From assembly GCF_014200455.1 (NCBI RefSeq), contig NZ_JACHBW010000010.1, positions 62,001-126,000 on the forward strand: a stretch of 64,000 bases of DNA, given 5' to 3'. The stretch's first letter is position 1. Every line of letters begins with the position of its first letter. This document shows positions 39,864 through 51,500 of this stretch, in pieces. The translations under genes and the position numbers were made by a program. This stretch comes from Paraburkholderia bannensis. GTDB lineage: Bacteria; Pseudomonadota; Gammaproteobacteria; Burkholderiales; Burkholderiaceae. The notes under the pieces were generated by a model that saw only the letters and a list, made by a program, of their open reading frames with translations, was not told where the DNA came from and searched no databases.

Positions 39864-41372
39864 TCAGGACGACGACGAAGGCGTCGGCTTGTTGCGCCAC
39901 GACGAACCCAGTCCGCCGAGCAGCGCGGCCAGCGGCTGCTTCGACTTTTGCGGCGCGGCGGCCTGCTCGGGCTTGCTCTCGGTCTTGCTGCGCGCGGCGG
40001 CGGACGGCTCGTAGGGCTTCAGGAAGAAGTCGTCGACAGGCTGCGAACGGTGATGATGCGGACGATCGAAACTCCCCGTGCGGCGATGACCACGCTCGCT
40101 GCGCTCGCCACGACCCTCGCGATCACCGCGCGCTTCGCGGCTTTCACGGCCTTCGTGGCCGTCGCGCTCACGGCGGCGGCTGCCGCCTTCGTGATGCGCC
40201 ACCGGCGTATCCACGACCAGATGCTCGACCGTCAGCGGACGCTTGATCAGCTTCTCGATATCGGCCAGTTGCTTCCTCTCGTTCGAGCTGCACAGCGACA
40301 GCGCATCGCCGGTCGCTCCCGCGCGGCCGGTACGGCCGATACGGTGCACGTAGTCTTCGGCGTTGAACGGCAGGTCGAAATTGATGACGGCCGGCAATTC
40401 GGCGATATCGAGACCCCGAGCGGCCACGTCGGTGGCCACCAGCGCTTCGATCTCGCCGCGCTTGAAGGCGTCGAGCGCCTGCATGCGTTCGTTCTGCGAG
40501 CGGTCACCGTGAATCGCGGCGGCCACGATGCCGGCCTTCTCGATCTGGCGCGCCAGACGGCTCGCGCCGATCTTGCTGTTGCAGAACACGATCACCTGCT
40601 TCAGACCGCGCGAACGGATCAGTTGCACCACCGCGCCGGTCTTGTCGCCTTCGGCGACTTCATAGACGATCTGCGTGACGTTCGCATTGGTCGAGTTGCT
40701 GCGCGCGACTTCGATGGTCTGCGGCGTGCGCAGATAGGTGGCGGCGAGCTTCTTGATTTCCGGCGAGAACGTGGCCGAGAACAGCAGCGTCTGACGCTCC
40801 TTCGGCAACAGGTTCAGGATGCGCTGCAGGTCCGGCAGGAAGCCCATGTCCAGCATGCGGTCCGCTTCGTCGAGCACGAGCATCTGCACCTGGCCGAGAT
40901 TCGTGGTCTTCTGCTGGACGTGGTCGAGCAGACGGCCGGGCGTGGCGATCAGGATTTCGACGCCGCGGCGCAGCTCGTCCGACTGCGGGTTCATGTCGAC
41001 GCCGCCGAATACCACGGCGCTGCGCAGCGCCGTGTGCTGCGCGTAGGTACGCACGTTGCTGGCCACCTGGTCGGCCAACTCGCGCGTGGGCGTGAGGATC
41101 AGCGCGCGCACCGGATGGCGTGCGGGAGAGGCGCTCGTGCTCGCCATCGGCAAGAGGCGCTGCAGGATCGGCAGCGAGAAGCTGGCGGTCTTGCCGGTGC
41201 CGGTCTGGGCGGCGCCCATCACGTCGCGGCCCGTGAGGACCACGGGAATGGCCTGCGCCTGGATCGGCGTGGGCGTCGTGTAGCCCTGCTCCTGGATCGC
41301 CTTGAGGATGTCGGGCGCGAGGCCGAACTGATCGAAGGTCGCAGTGCTGGGCTTGACGTCGGTGTCGGACAT
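39864..41372 (-). CDS. rhlE: DEAD-box RNA helicase, RhlE type
   Basis: 502 residues. Motifs in order: Q motif (FDQFGL...TPTPIQAQAIP), AQTGTGKT, PTRELA, TPGRLLD, DEAD, SAT and HRIGRTGRAG. The C-terminal extension is basic with Arg/Glu/Gly/His repeats (REARGDREGRGERSERGHRR), typical of RhlE enzymes that unwind RNA in ribosome assembly and mRNA decay. The chosen start at 41372 gives MSDTDVKPSTATFDQFGL. The frame stays open for 91 more codons upstream, but that part lies in a probable untranslated leader. Confidence 0.93.
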   Translation of the reverse strand: MSDTDVKPSTATFDQFGLAPDILKAIQEQGYTTPTPIQAQAIPVVLTGRDVMGAAQTGTGKTASFSLPILQRLLPMASTSASPARHPVRALILTPTRELADQVASNVRTYAQHTALRSAVVFGGVDMNPQSDELRRGVEILIATPGRLLDHVQQKTTNLGQVQMLVLDEADRMLDMGFLPDLQRILNLLPKERQTLLFSATFSPEIKKLAATYLRTPQTIEVARSNSTNANVTQIVYEVAEGDKTGAVVQLIRSRGLKQVIVFCNSKIGASRLARQIEKAGIVAAAIHGDRSQNERMQALDAFKRGEIEALVATDVAARGLDIAELPAVINFDLPFNAEDYVHRIGRTGRAGATGDALSLCSSNERKQLADIEKLIKRPLTVEHLVVDTPVAHHEGGSRRRERDGHEGRESREARGDREGRGERSERGHRRTGSFDRPHHHRSQPVDDFFLKPYEPSAAARSKTESKPEQAAAPQKSKQPLAALLGGLGSSWRNKPTPSSSS

Positions 41373-41930
41373 GGTGGGTTTCGCTATAAAGGCGCTAGGC
41401 GCACGAGGCGCCATGCGCCTCAAATAATCACTGCGGGACTGCGGTCGTGCTGGCAGATGGTGCAAGGCGCGCGGCCTTGTCTCTCTGGATTGCCCGGGAG
41501 CGACCGGCAGCGCCGGTCGTGGCGGACAGCTTGCGGAACGGGCCGCTTGCGCGGACGGGAGTGCTCTGGCACGGGGTGCGCAGGCTTGCTGCCGCGCTCG
41601 ACCCGCTTTTGCACCCACTGCGCTCGACTTACCCGGTGAGATCACCGGGGCTCGTTCCCTTATTTACGCATCGATGCACGGGCCCTGACGGCGCGCGCAC
41701 CTGGCTGCGTAGCGGCTCGTGCCGGTTTGACCTGGCCGCCTGGGTGCTGCCGGCGCGGCGCTCGATCGAGCAGGCGCAATCCGGCGAAAGGCCGGTATTG
41801 TAACACCTTGGCATAAATCCCTATGGCCCCAAGGGCGGCCTTCTGCAACGGCGCGGCGCTTATGGTCAGGCCCCTTGACTGGTTACGGCCCGGCCAGATC
41901 CGCAGCGCCGCCCTGCCCTGCTTTAACGCT
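41373..41930. other. intergenic region with probable long rhlE leader
   Basis: 558 nt without a convincing gene. On the minus strand an extended -10 box lies at 41797-41802, so rhlE would have a 5' leader of about 415 nt. The leader contains several GC-rich hairpins, e.g. CCGGC-5 nt-GCCGG near its 5' end and CAAGGC/GCCTTG at 41462-41478. Past the promoter, up to 41930, I see nothing. Confidence 0.45.
41797..41802 (-). promoter_or_regulatory. extended -10 box for rhlE
   Basis: TGT-TACAAT on the minus strand fits the TGn extended -10 consensus; no clear -35 box. It is the only good promoter-like element found upstream of rhlE. Confidence 0.4.
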
Positions 41931-43367
<1,437 letters not shown>

Positions 43368-43450
43368 GACGCGTTCTCCGGAAAAACGCGGCGCGCCACG
43401 TCACAGCAGGTGAGGCCGCGCCGACGATGTTTGCAATACCAATGCGATGG

Positions 43451-45097
43451 TTAAAGCTGCGCGCTCAGCCGTTTGATCTCGCGATTGAGCACGCGCTCGT
43501 TGTCCGAGTAATCGATCGGCACGTCGATCACATGCACGCCGGGCTCGGCGAAACAGCGCGTGACCAGCGGCCCGAGTTCGTCCGCCGCCGTCACGCGATG
43601 CCCGTGCGCGCCATAACTGCGCGCGTAATCGACGAAATCGGGGTTCTGCAGCGTCATGCCGTAATCGGGGAAATTCATGTTTTCCTGCTTCCAGCGGATC
43701 ATGCCAAAAGCGTCGTCACGCAGCAGCAGCACAACGATGTCGAGCTTCAGGCGCACCGCCGTCTCCAGTTCCTGCGAATTCATCATGAAGCCGCCGTCGC
43801 CGCATACCGCCACCACCTTGCGCTCGGGATGCACGATCTTGGTGGCGATGGCCGAAGGCAGACCCGCGCCCATCGAGGCCAGCGCGTTATCGAGCAGCAC
43901 CGAATTCGGCTCGCGGGCCCGGTAGTAACGCGCGAACCAGATCTTGTACATGCCGTTGTCGAGACACAGGATGCCGTCCTCGGGCATTGCCTGATAGACA
44001 TCGTGCACGAGCCGCACCGGATAGATCGGGAACCGTTCGTCGTGCTGCCCTTTGGCGAGATGGGCGTCGAAGTGGCGCTTGATCTCCTCGAAACGCGCGA
44101 AATCCCATTCGTGCTGGCGCGGCTTGAGCGCTTCCTTCAGTTGCCAGACAGCGTTGGCGATATCGCCCACCACTTCGATCTGCGGGAAATAGACGGGATC
44201 GACTTCCGCGCCCAGGAAGTTCACGTGGATCACGGTCTTGCCTTCGGCGCTGCGCATGAAGAACGGCGGCTTTTCGATCACGTCGTGGCCGACGTTGATG
44301 ATGCAGTCGGCGTGCTCGATGGCGCGGTGCACGAAGTCGCCATCCGAGAGCGTGGCGTTGCCCAGCCACAGCGGATGCGACTCGTCGATCACGCCCTTGC
44401 CCATCTGCGTGGTGAAAAACGGGATGCCGGTCTGATCGACAAATTCGCGCAACACGTTGCGCGTGGTCTTGCGGTTGCCGCCCGCGCCGATCATCAGGAC
44501 CGGATGGCGTGCCGAACAGATCGCCGCCACCGCATGCGCGACCGCTTTTTCCTCGGCAACCGGGCGGCGGCTAAAACTCTTGGGAATGGGCTTGCCGTCG
44601 CCCTCTTCATCGGCGACGTCCTCGGGCAACTCCAGATGCACCGCACCCGGGCGCTCCTGCTCGGCCTGCCGGAACGCCTCGCGCACGAGCGCCGGAATAT
44701 TGCCGATGGAGACGATCTGGCGCGCGTATTTGGTGAGCGGCTCCATCATGCGCACCACGTCGACGATCTGGAAATGGCCCTGCTTGCTGGTTTTGATGGG
44801 CTTCTGGCCGGTGACCATCAGCATCGGCATGCCGCCCAGTTGCGCGTAGGCGGCGGCGGTCACGAAATTGGTCGCGCCGGGGCCAAGCGTGGCAAGACAC
44901 ACGCCCGTGCGTCCTGTCAGCCGCCCATAGGTGGCGGCCATGAAACCGGCGGCCTGCTCGTGGCGCGTAACAATCAGACGGATCTTCGAGCGCCGCAGCG
45001 ACTCAAGCAGATCGAGATTTTCCTCGCCCGGAATGCCGAAGATGTACTCCACGCCCTCGGCTTCGAGCGCCCTCACGAACAGATCCGATGCCTTCAT
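43451..45097 (-). CDS. acetolactate synthase large-subunit-like TPP enzyme
   Basis: 548 residues. Three-domain TPP enzyme: N-terminal domain with the catalytic Glu in RHEQAAGFMA, a central domain, and a C-terminal TPP-binding motif VCGDGGFMMNSQELETAVR. It condenses two pyruvate molecules to 2-acetolactate. The lack of a regulatory-subunit gene nearby and the resemblance to AlsS suggest a catabolic, FAD-independent type, but specificity for other 2-oxoacids is possible. The start at 45097 has GAGGT 6 nt upstream and yields the family N-terminus MKASDLFVRALEAEGVEYIF. It probably forms an operon with the aldehyde dehydrogenase gene. Confidence 0.9.
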   Translation of the reverse strand: MKASDLFVRALEAEGVEYIFGIPGEENLDLLESLRRSKIRLIVTRHEQAAGFMAATYGRLTGRTGVCLATLGPGATNFVTAAAYAQLGGMPMLMVTGQKPIKTSKQGHFQIVDVVRMMEPLTKYARQIVSIGNIPALVREAFRQAEQERPGAVHLELPEDVADEEGDGKPIPKSFSRRPVAEEKAVAHAVAAICSARHPVLMIGAGGNRKTTRNVLREFVDQTGIPFFTTQMGKGVIDESHPLWLGNATLSDGDFVHRAIEHADCIINVGHDVIEKPPFFMRSAEGKTVIHVNFLGAEVDPVYFPQIEVVGDIANAVWQLKEALKPRQHEWDFARFEEIKRHFDAHLAKGQHDERFPIYPVRLVHDVYQAMPEDGILCLDNGMYKIWFARYYRAREPNSVLLDNALASMGAGLPSAIATKIVHPERKVVAVCGDGGFMMNSQELETAVRLKLDIVVLLLRDDAFGMIRWKQENMNFPDYGMTLQNPDFVDYARSYGAHGHRVTAADELGPLVTRCFAEPGVHVIDVPIDYSDNERVLNREIKRLSAQL

Positions 45098-45221
45098 CGA
45101 CCACCTCGCAGATAGGAGCGAGGGCCGCCGCCCATCGCATGGCCGACAGATTACTCCCGCAGGACGGAATGCGTCGCCAGGCGCGCAGGCGTGAAGGTGT
45201 GAAGGTGTGAGGGCGGCGGGA

Positions 45222-45629
45222 CTAGCGCATGATCGTCGCGCAACCGGCGACGATGGGCTTGGCATTGGGGTCGGCCATGGTGTCGTAGAGATCGCCGCCG
45301 GGGCCTTTGGTCCACCACGCATAGCGGTCGCCGACATACTTCACGCCCGAGGCCGCCACCACGCCGACGAGCAGCATCTTGCGGCCGTCGACCGGCACGA
45401 GCGCGAAACTCTGGCCGTTGGACGCGTTGAAATAGCTGACCTTGAAGGTCTTGCCGCTGGCGCAGGTATAGCTGAAGGTCTGGCGCGACTGCACGTGGAT
45501 GTCGCGCACGGCGAGCGGCGCGCCGCCATTGCCATTGCCCGATGCCGCATGTGCGGCCGGGACGGCAACTGCCGCGAGCGCGCTACAGAGCGCGAGGAAA
45601 CGGGATACACCGCTGCGGGGATCGATCAA
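45222..45629 (-). CDS. C-type lysozyme inhibitor (MliC domain), secreted
   Basis: 135 residues from a TTG start at 45629, chosen because AGGAG lies 6 nt upstream; an in-frame ATG at 45650 has no ribosome binding site. A signal peptide (FLALCSALAAVAVPAAHA) precedes an MliC domain: TFSYTCASGKTFKVSYFNAS, LVGVVAASGVKYVGDRYAWW, and a final CATIMR, giving two cysteines that probably form a disulphide. MliC/PliC proteins protect periplasmic peptidoglycan from host lysozyme. There is no lipobox, so it would be a soluble periplasmic form. A 10-bp direct repeat (GTTGGAGCCG) lies just upstream. Confidence 0.85.
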   Translation of the reverse strand: MIDPRSGVSRFLALCSALAAVAVPAAHAASGNGNGGAPLAVRDIHVQSRQTFSYTCASGKTFKVSYFNASNGQSFALVPVDGRKMLLVGVVAASGVKYVGDRYAWWTKGPGGDLYDTMADPNAKPIVAGCATIMR

Positions 45630-45701
45630 GGCGTACTCCTGAGGTGGCATACCAGTTGGAGCCGGTTGGAGCCGGTTGGGAGGAAAAATCGGAACCGCGG
45701 A

Positions 45702-45890
45702 TCAAGGATCGATCACGTCGGCGCAGGCATCGGTGGGCGCCGCCGCGACGTGGCCGACCAGTGGCACGATCTTCAGTCCCGCCGACGCCACGCGGCAAGG
45801 CGCTGCCGCCAGCCCGCAACCCGACAACGCAAAAGCGCACGACAGCGCGCTCACCCAGCAAGCAAAACGAAACACACGCGACCTGCTCAT
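45702..45890 (-). CDS. small lipoprotein (DUF6726-like)
   Basis: 62 residues. A basic N-terminus MSRSRVFRF is followed by a hydrophobic segment and lipobox LSGC (CWVSALSCAFALSGCG), and then a short mature part with two more cysteines (APCRVAS, TDACADVIDP). I recall this as a conserved small family of unknown function in Burkholderia (DUF6726). GGTGAGG precedes the ATG. It sits between the lysozyme inhibitor and purT on the same strand. Confidence 0.75.
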   Translation of the reverse strand: MSRSRVFRFACWVSALSCAFALSGCGLAAAPCRVASAGLKIVPLVGHVAAAPTDACADVIDP

Positions 45891-46054
45891 CCTCACCTCC
45901 CTGCCTCTGCCGACACAATAAGCTGCGATACGCCGACGGCGTGTTGCGAGTGCGCGTCGACCGAGCGCGCGATTATCGGGCATATGCGGCGCGCGCGGCT
46001 TACGCGACATCAAGCTGCGCGCGCCTGGGCGGCGACCATGAGCGCCGCCGCGCG

Positions 46055-46119
46055 GCTTTACTTCGACGCTTTACTTCGACGCTTTACTTCGACGCTTTAC
46101 TTCGACGCTTTACTTCGAC
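46055..46119. repeat. 13-bp x 5 tandem repeat at the 3' end of purT
   Basis: Five perfect copies of GCTTTACTTCGAC. On the minus strand the first copy encodes the last residues and stop of purT (SK-stop), and the other four lie in the 3' untranslated region. The unit length is not a multiple of 3, but each copy carries the TAA, so copy-number change leaves the protein intact. Confidence 0.97.
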
Positions 46120-47333
46120 GCCTCGGCCGCCACCGGACGCACCGCCGCCGCGGCGGCCCGCGCGCGTGCACGCGCTTCTTCGAGATCGGCGCCGGTCGCG
46201 AGCGCAACGCCCATGCGGCGCTTGACGAAGCTTTCCGGCTTGCCGAACAGGCGCAGGTCCGCGCCCGGCACGGCCAGCGCATCGGCGATGCCTTCGAAAG
46301 CGATGCCGCGCGCATCCATGCCACCGTAAATCACCGCCGATGCGCTCGGGCCGCGCGCCGTCGTATCGACGGGCAGACCGAGAATCGCGCGTGCGTGCAG
46401 TTCGAACTCCGAGAAGCGCTGCGAAGCCAGCGTGACCAGCCCCGTGTCATGCGGGCGCGGGCTGACTTCCGAAAACCACACTTCGTCGCCGCGCACAAAC
46501 AGCTCGACGCCGAACAGACCACGCCCGCCCAGCGCCTCGGTAACCTTGTGGGCGATCTCGCGCGAGCGTTCCAGCGCCTTCGCGCTCATCGGCTGCGGCT
46601 GCCACGATTCGACGTAATCGCCGTCCACCTGCTTGTGGCCGATCGGGTCGCAGTAATACGTCTGCACCTGGCCGGTGCCCGAGTCGGTCGCGCGCACCGT
46701 CAACTGGGTGATTTCGTATTCGAAATCGATAAAGCCTTCGACGATCACGCGGCCATGATTGACGCGGCCGCCCGCAAGCGCGTATTGCCACGCGTGCTCG
46801 ACATCGGCGTCGCTGCGCAGCACCGACTGCCCCTTGCCCGACGAGGACATCACCGGCTTCACCACGCACGGGTAACCCACCGTGGCGATGCCGGCCTTCA
46901 GTTGGTCGAGCGAATCGGCGAACGCATACGGCGAGGTCGGCAGACCGAGTTCCTCGGCGGCGAGACGGCGAATGCCTTCGCGGTTCATCGTGAGCTGGGC
47001 TGCACGCGCCGTGGGGATGACTTCGGCCACGCCTTCGGATTCGACCGCGGCCAGGGCATCGGTGGCGATGGCCTCGATTTCCGGCACCACGAGATGCGGA
47101 CGCTCAGCGTCGATCAGCGCGCGCAGCGCCTTGGGATCGGCCATGTCGATGACGTGCGCGCGATGCGCGACCTGGTGGCCGGGCGCGTTCTCGTAACGGT
47201 CGACGGCGATCACCTCGACGCCAAGGCGCTGCAACGCGATGATCACTTCCTTGCCCAGCTCGCCAGCGCCGAGCAGCATGACACGGGTGGCGGAAGCGGA
47301 AAGCGGCGTGCCGATGCGGGGGCCGGTCTGCAT
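46110..47333 (-). CDS. purT: formate-dependent phosphoribosylglycinamide formyltransferase
   Basis: 407 residues. ATP-grasp enzyme that adds formate to GAR in purine synthesis, an alternative to folate-dependent PurN. N-terminal VMLLGAGELGKEVIIALQRL, ATP-grasp VVKPVMSSSGKGQSVL, HGRVIVEGFIDFEYEIT, and EVSPRPHDTGLVTLASQ are present. The start at 47333 has GGAGACATC before it. The C-terminus ends within the 13-bp repeat. Confidence 0.96.
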   Translation of the reverse strand: MQTGPRIGTPLSASATRVMLLGAGELGKEVIIALQRLGVEVIAVDRYENAPGHQVAHRAHVIDMADPKALRALIDAERPHLVVPEIEAIATDALAAVESEGVAEVIPTARAAQLTMNREGIRRLAAEELGLPTSPYAFADSLDQLKAGIATVGYPCVVKPVMSSSGKGQSVLRSDADVEHAWQYALAGGRVNHGRVIVEGFIDFEYEITQLTVRATDSGTGQVQTYYCDPIGHKQVDGDYVESWQPQPMSAKALERSREIAHKVTEALGGRGLFGVELFVRGDEVWFSEVSPRPHDTGLVTLASQRFSEFELHARAILGLPVDTTARGPSASAVIYGGMDARGIAFEGIADALAVPGADLRLFGKPESFVKRRMGVALATGADLEEARARARAAAAAVRPVAAEASK

Positions 47334-47624
47334 GATGTCTCCAGAAATCACGGTGAAAAATGACGACGAGGCGCACGACGGGCGCGCGCTCCATGGATGA
47401 CGCACGAATGCGAGGAAGCGTCGATGTTAACACGCGCACCCCATGCGTTTTGCCTGGCCGGATGGCCAATGCGGGTGCAATGCGGTCCATCGCCGCTGTT
47501 TCCAACTAACTGTTACAGGTGAAGGGCTTTCGCGCGAAGAAGTCACCCAATAGCGAACGTTTGCGCTCGCATGGCGTCTCCTGGTGCGTTACGCTTACGC
47601 CTTCGCCAGTTACGAGGAAATGCG

Positions 47625-48251
47625 ATGTCCCACCGCTTGAGCACACGCCCCGCCGGGCAAACGATGACGCGCCTGCTCGCGTCGCGCGCGGCGCCGCTCG
47701 CGGCCGCCATCGGCGCAGCACTGATGCTTGCCGCATGCAAGCTGCCGGTTCACCAGGACGCTTCCGCACCCGCGCCCGACCCGTTCAATCCCGCCGCCAC
47801 GCAGTTGCTCGACAACACGCAATGGCAGCTCGTCGAATGGAAGCGCGCCGACGGTACGCTGCGCGCCATTCCGGGCGCGAGCGCCGATGCCGGCGCGGCA
47901 GCCGCGCCGCCCGCGCGTCCGCTCACCCTCGATCTGTCCACGGCGAACGGCCAGCGCCGCGCCAGCGGCTTCTCGGGCTGCAACCGCTACATGGGCCGCT
48001 ACACGCTCAAGAACGGCCTGCTGTCGTTCGACCAGCTCGCGGGCACGCGCATGGCGTGCGTCGGCGCGGGGGGCGAGATCGAAGGCCCGTATCTGGACGC
48101 GCTCGCGCATATCGCCCGCACCGGCGTGCAGATGCGCTCGCCGCAGGCGCTGCTGCTCATCCTGGAAAACGGCGATCACCTGACGTTTGCACAGGCTGGC
48201 GCAGCCGTCCCCGCGGCTGCCTCCGCGACGCAAGGTCAGCAGGGTCAGTGA
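47625..48251 (+). CDS. META-domain lipoprotein (HslJ-like)
   Basis: 208 residues. Signal sequence with lipobox LAAC (AAPLAAAIGAALMLAACKLP), an Ala/Pro-rich spacer, then a META domain (NTQWQLVEWKRADGTLRAIP, ASGFSGCNRYMGRYTL, LAGTRMAC). E. coli HslJ is a heat-inducible outer-membrane-linked protein associated with novobiocin resistance, but the biochemical role of META domains is unknown. The ATG at 47625 has GAGGA 7 nt upstream; a second in-frame ATG 13 codons later is possible. It is divergent from purT. Confidence 0.88.
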   Translation: MSHRLSTRPAGQTMTRLLASRAAPLAAAIGAALMLAACKLPVHQDASAPAPDPFNPAATQLLDNTQWQLVEWKRADGTLRAIPGASADAGAAAAPPARPLTLDLSTANGQRRASGFSGCNRYMGRYTLKNGLLSFDQLAGTRMACVGAGGEIEGPYLDALAHIARTGVQMRSPQALLLILENGDHLTFAQAGAAVPAAASATQGQQGQ

Positions 48252-48272
48252 AGCGCTAGCGCACTGCCCCGT

Positions 48273-48305
48273 AGCCGCGCGCTCATCCCGCGCGGCTGTT
48301 TTTTT
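48273..48305 (+). terminator. terminator after META lipoprotein gene
   Basis: AGCCGCGCG-7 nt-CGCGCGGCT followed by GTTTTTTT, 22 nt past the stop. Strong intrinsic terminator separating this gene from ftsK. Confidence 0.9.
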
Positions 48306-48526
48306 GCTGCTGACTTTGCTGACGACTGCTGCTGCTTGCTCCTGCTTGCTCCGAATATTCGTCGCGTGTTTCCTTCGCGTTTTCCAGGTTTCCTGTCGAC
48401 TGGCCGACTGCTTCCCTGACGATGCTCCCCCGCCAACGCGGCGCCGCGACAACGCGCATGGCGGCGCACCAGGGTCGAGCGGTTACACTCGACACCTTGC
48501 CCAAACTTTCATCGTAGATCTCTGGC

Positions 48527-51500
48527 ATGCACACGGTAGTTCCTGGCTGGTTCGGCTTATCGGCCGTCTGGTTCATCCCTCTGATCTGGCGTCTCGTGAA
48601 GTCGGTGCTGCCCGGCGGCGCGGGACTGCGCGGCCCCGGCACGATCCGCCTGTGGCTCGGCTTTTTTTGCGTGCTGCTGTCGAGCTGCGCGCTCGAAGCC
48701 TCGCTCCTGAATATCGAGGGGTTCGACGCGCTCGGCCACGCGCTGGGTAGTGGCCTGAGCAAACTGATCGGCCACGTCGCCGCCCCGCTCGCGATGACGG
48801 CGCTGTTCTTCATCAGCCTGCCGTGGCTGATCGAGTTCCGCTGGCGCGACTTTTTCGTCTGGGCCGACGTCTCGCTCGGCCTTGGCCTGAACATCCGACC
48901 GTCCCATGACGACGACGAGGACGGCGAGCGCGTGTCGCGCCGCAGCCGCCGCGCGGCGCAGGACGGCGCGAAGGCGTCGGGCGCAGCGACCGGCATGAGC
49001 GCCGGGCTCGCGGGCCTGGGCAGTCTGGGTAGCGCGCTCGGACTGGGCGGCGGTCTCGCCGCGGGCGAAGGGCCGAATATCGGCTCGGGCGCAGGCACCC
49101 CCGCTCCGCACGACGACCCGCCGCGCAAGCGCCCGACGGTCTGGCGTCCGCAGATGCCGGGCAAGCGCGCGGCAGCGAGTGCTGCTGCAACGGGTGCATC
49201 AGCGGCGGGCGCGAATGCCGCGCAGGGCGCAGGCGCGGCACGCGCACCTGGCGTCGCGCCGACGGGCAATTCCCCGTGGCGCACCGAGCCGGATTTCGCT
49301 TCGCCGCCGCCGAGCCACTCGGCCGCGTGGGCGCGCAGCGAACCGACTGCGCCCGCTGGCTGGCTGCGCGGGGGCCAGGCTGGCCAATCCGGTCAAGCGG
49401 GCGCGATGGCTGGCGAGATTCGCCGTGGCGCGCCGATGCCGGCCGCCGCCGCGCCCTTCCCTGCCGATGTTCAGCGTCAGGCGATGACCGGTCTGGGCGG
49501 TGTCGCGGTGGCAGCCGCAGGTTCCGGCGCGCAAGGCGCGGCGATGGCGGGTGCCGCGATGGCTGGCGCTGCGGGCGGGACGCCGCCTTGGCGCGTTGCC
49601 CCCGCACGCCCCACGTCGGGCGGTGCCATGGCCGCGACGCCCGGCAGCACGCCGATTCGCGCACCTTCGATGCGCCCGCCGGCTCCTCCCACGCCGCTCG
49701 CGCCGCAAGCCGCAAAGGCTGCGCCGCTCGCGTCAACCGCTTCTGTGCCCGTCATGCCGCGCAGCGTTGCGCCGGCCATGGTCGATCCGATCGTTTCGCC
49801 CTATGCGAGCCCGGCTCCCGCGCGCCGCAGCGCGCCGCCGCCGGTCGCGGGCAGCACGGCCGCACGCGCGGCTGCCGCCGCCGCGCCGCAACCGCGCCAC
49901 CAGGCCAAGCCAGCGCGCCCCTTCGTGTGGCCGACCAAAACGACGCCCAGCACCGCCGTACGCACGCCGACCCCTATCAGCCCGCAAATCGCCGCGCCGG
50001 TCACCGCACCGCTGGCCGAGGTCAGCCCAGTCACGCCCGCCTACTCGCGCCCGACCACGCCCGCGCCCGCCGCCGAACAGGCGCCGCTCTCCTCCAGCGT
50101 GCTCGAAACGCTGCGCTCGATCGAAGAGAACGCCGCGCGCTGGACGTCGCTGGCAGGCGCGAGCCTCGCGCGCCGCAACAGTGTCGATGAGCCGGTGGTG
50201 CAGGCCGACGCAGCGCCGGTCGCCAACGTTGCCGAGTCGCCGGCGGCGTCGCCTGAACTCGTGCAAGCGCCGCTGGCCGCGCCGCAGATTGCAGTGCCGG
50301 TTGACGTAGTGGATCACAGCGAGCACGTTGCCGCTGAAGTACCCGAAGCGCCTGCCCACACCCTCGCGGAACCGTCGAGCGCGGCCGGGCACGAACCCGC
50401 GCCTGAAGTTCGCGAAGCGCCGGTTGCATTGCCTGAAACCGTTCATACCGGGCCCGAGCCCGTTGCGACCGCGCAAGCGCAAGCACCGTCTATCGACACA
50501 AGCGAGGGCACGGCCCCCGATCTGCCCGATTTCCTCGTCGGTGCACAAGAGAATGAGCCTGCCCCCGCTGCGGAGCCTGCCGCGACCGAGGACACGCCGG
50601 TGAACTGGCCGAACTTCGACAACGGCATGCCGTGGGTGATGCTCGACGACGAACCGGTGGCCGACGAAGCCGAAGCCGAAGCGCCCGAGCCTGCGCTCGC
50701 GCACGTCGACACGGCGCAGGCCGTCGAGCGCGCACCGGAGCCCGAAGTCTCGCAACCGGAACCGGCGCTCGAGTCCGCCAGCAACATCGTGCGCTTCCCG
50801 CGCCTCGTGACGGCACTGGCGCAGGTCGCGCAACCGCAGGAGGCAATCGATGAACCGGCAATCGAGGAACCGGCAGTCGAAGCGCAGATTGCGCACGCGC
50901 CCGTGACGAGCATCGCAACGCCGCAGCCCGAAGTCGCTCCGCTGTTGCCTGCCGTCGACGCCTTCACTGCCGCATTCAGCGCTGCGCTGCCGACGTTCAT
51001 TGCGAGAGCCGCCGAAGAGGAAGAAGCGAATGCCGCGGAAGAACCCAATGTCGAGGCCGATGCACCGGCCATCGTCGAAGCTCAGCCCTGCCCGGGCGTC
51101 GTGACCGCTGACGCGCCGCAAGTGCACGACGAAACGCCTGTTCACGAAGCCGTGCCGGTTGAAGAACCCGTCGCCTCTGACGTTGAACCGATTGAATCCG
51201 CACCGGCAGAACAAGAGCCCGAACCCGAGCCTCTCATTGCGCAAGCCAGCTTCGCGACCGAAGCGCCAGCTATCGAGCTGGTTCGTCCGGCCCCTGCTCC
51301 GGTTGAAAGCGCACCAGTCGAGCCGCAGCCAGTCAGCGAGCCGTTTGCCAACGCCGCGCCAGTCGCCGCAGCGGCCGCTGTTGAGTCCGTGGCAGCCGTC
51401 ACGCCGGAAGCCGCGAGTGCGGCAATCGACGTGATTGCTCCAGCCATCGTTGCGCCCCAAACGGCTGCAGCCGCAACCGACGCGATCACGTCTGCAGTTC

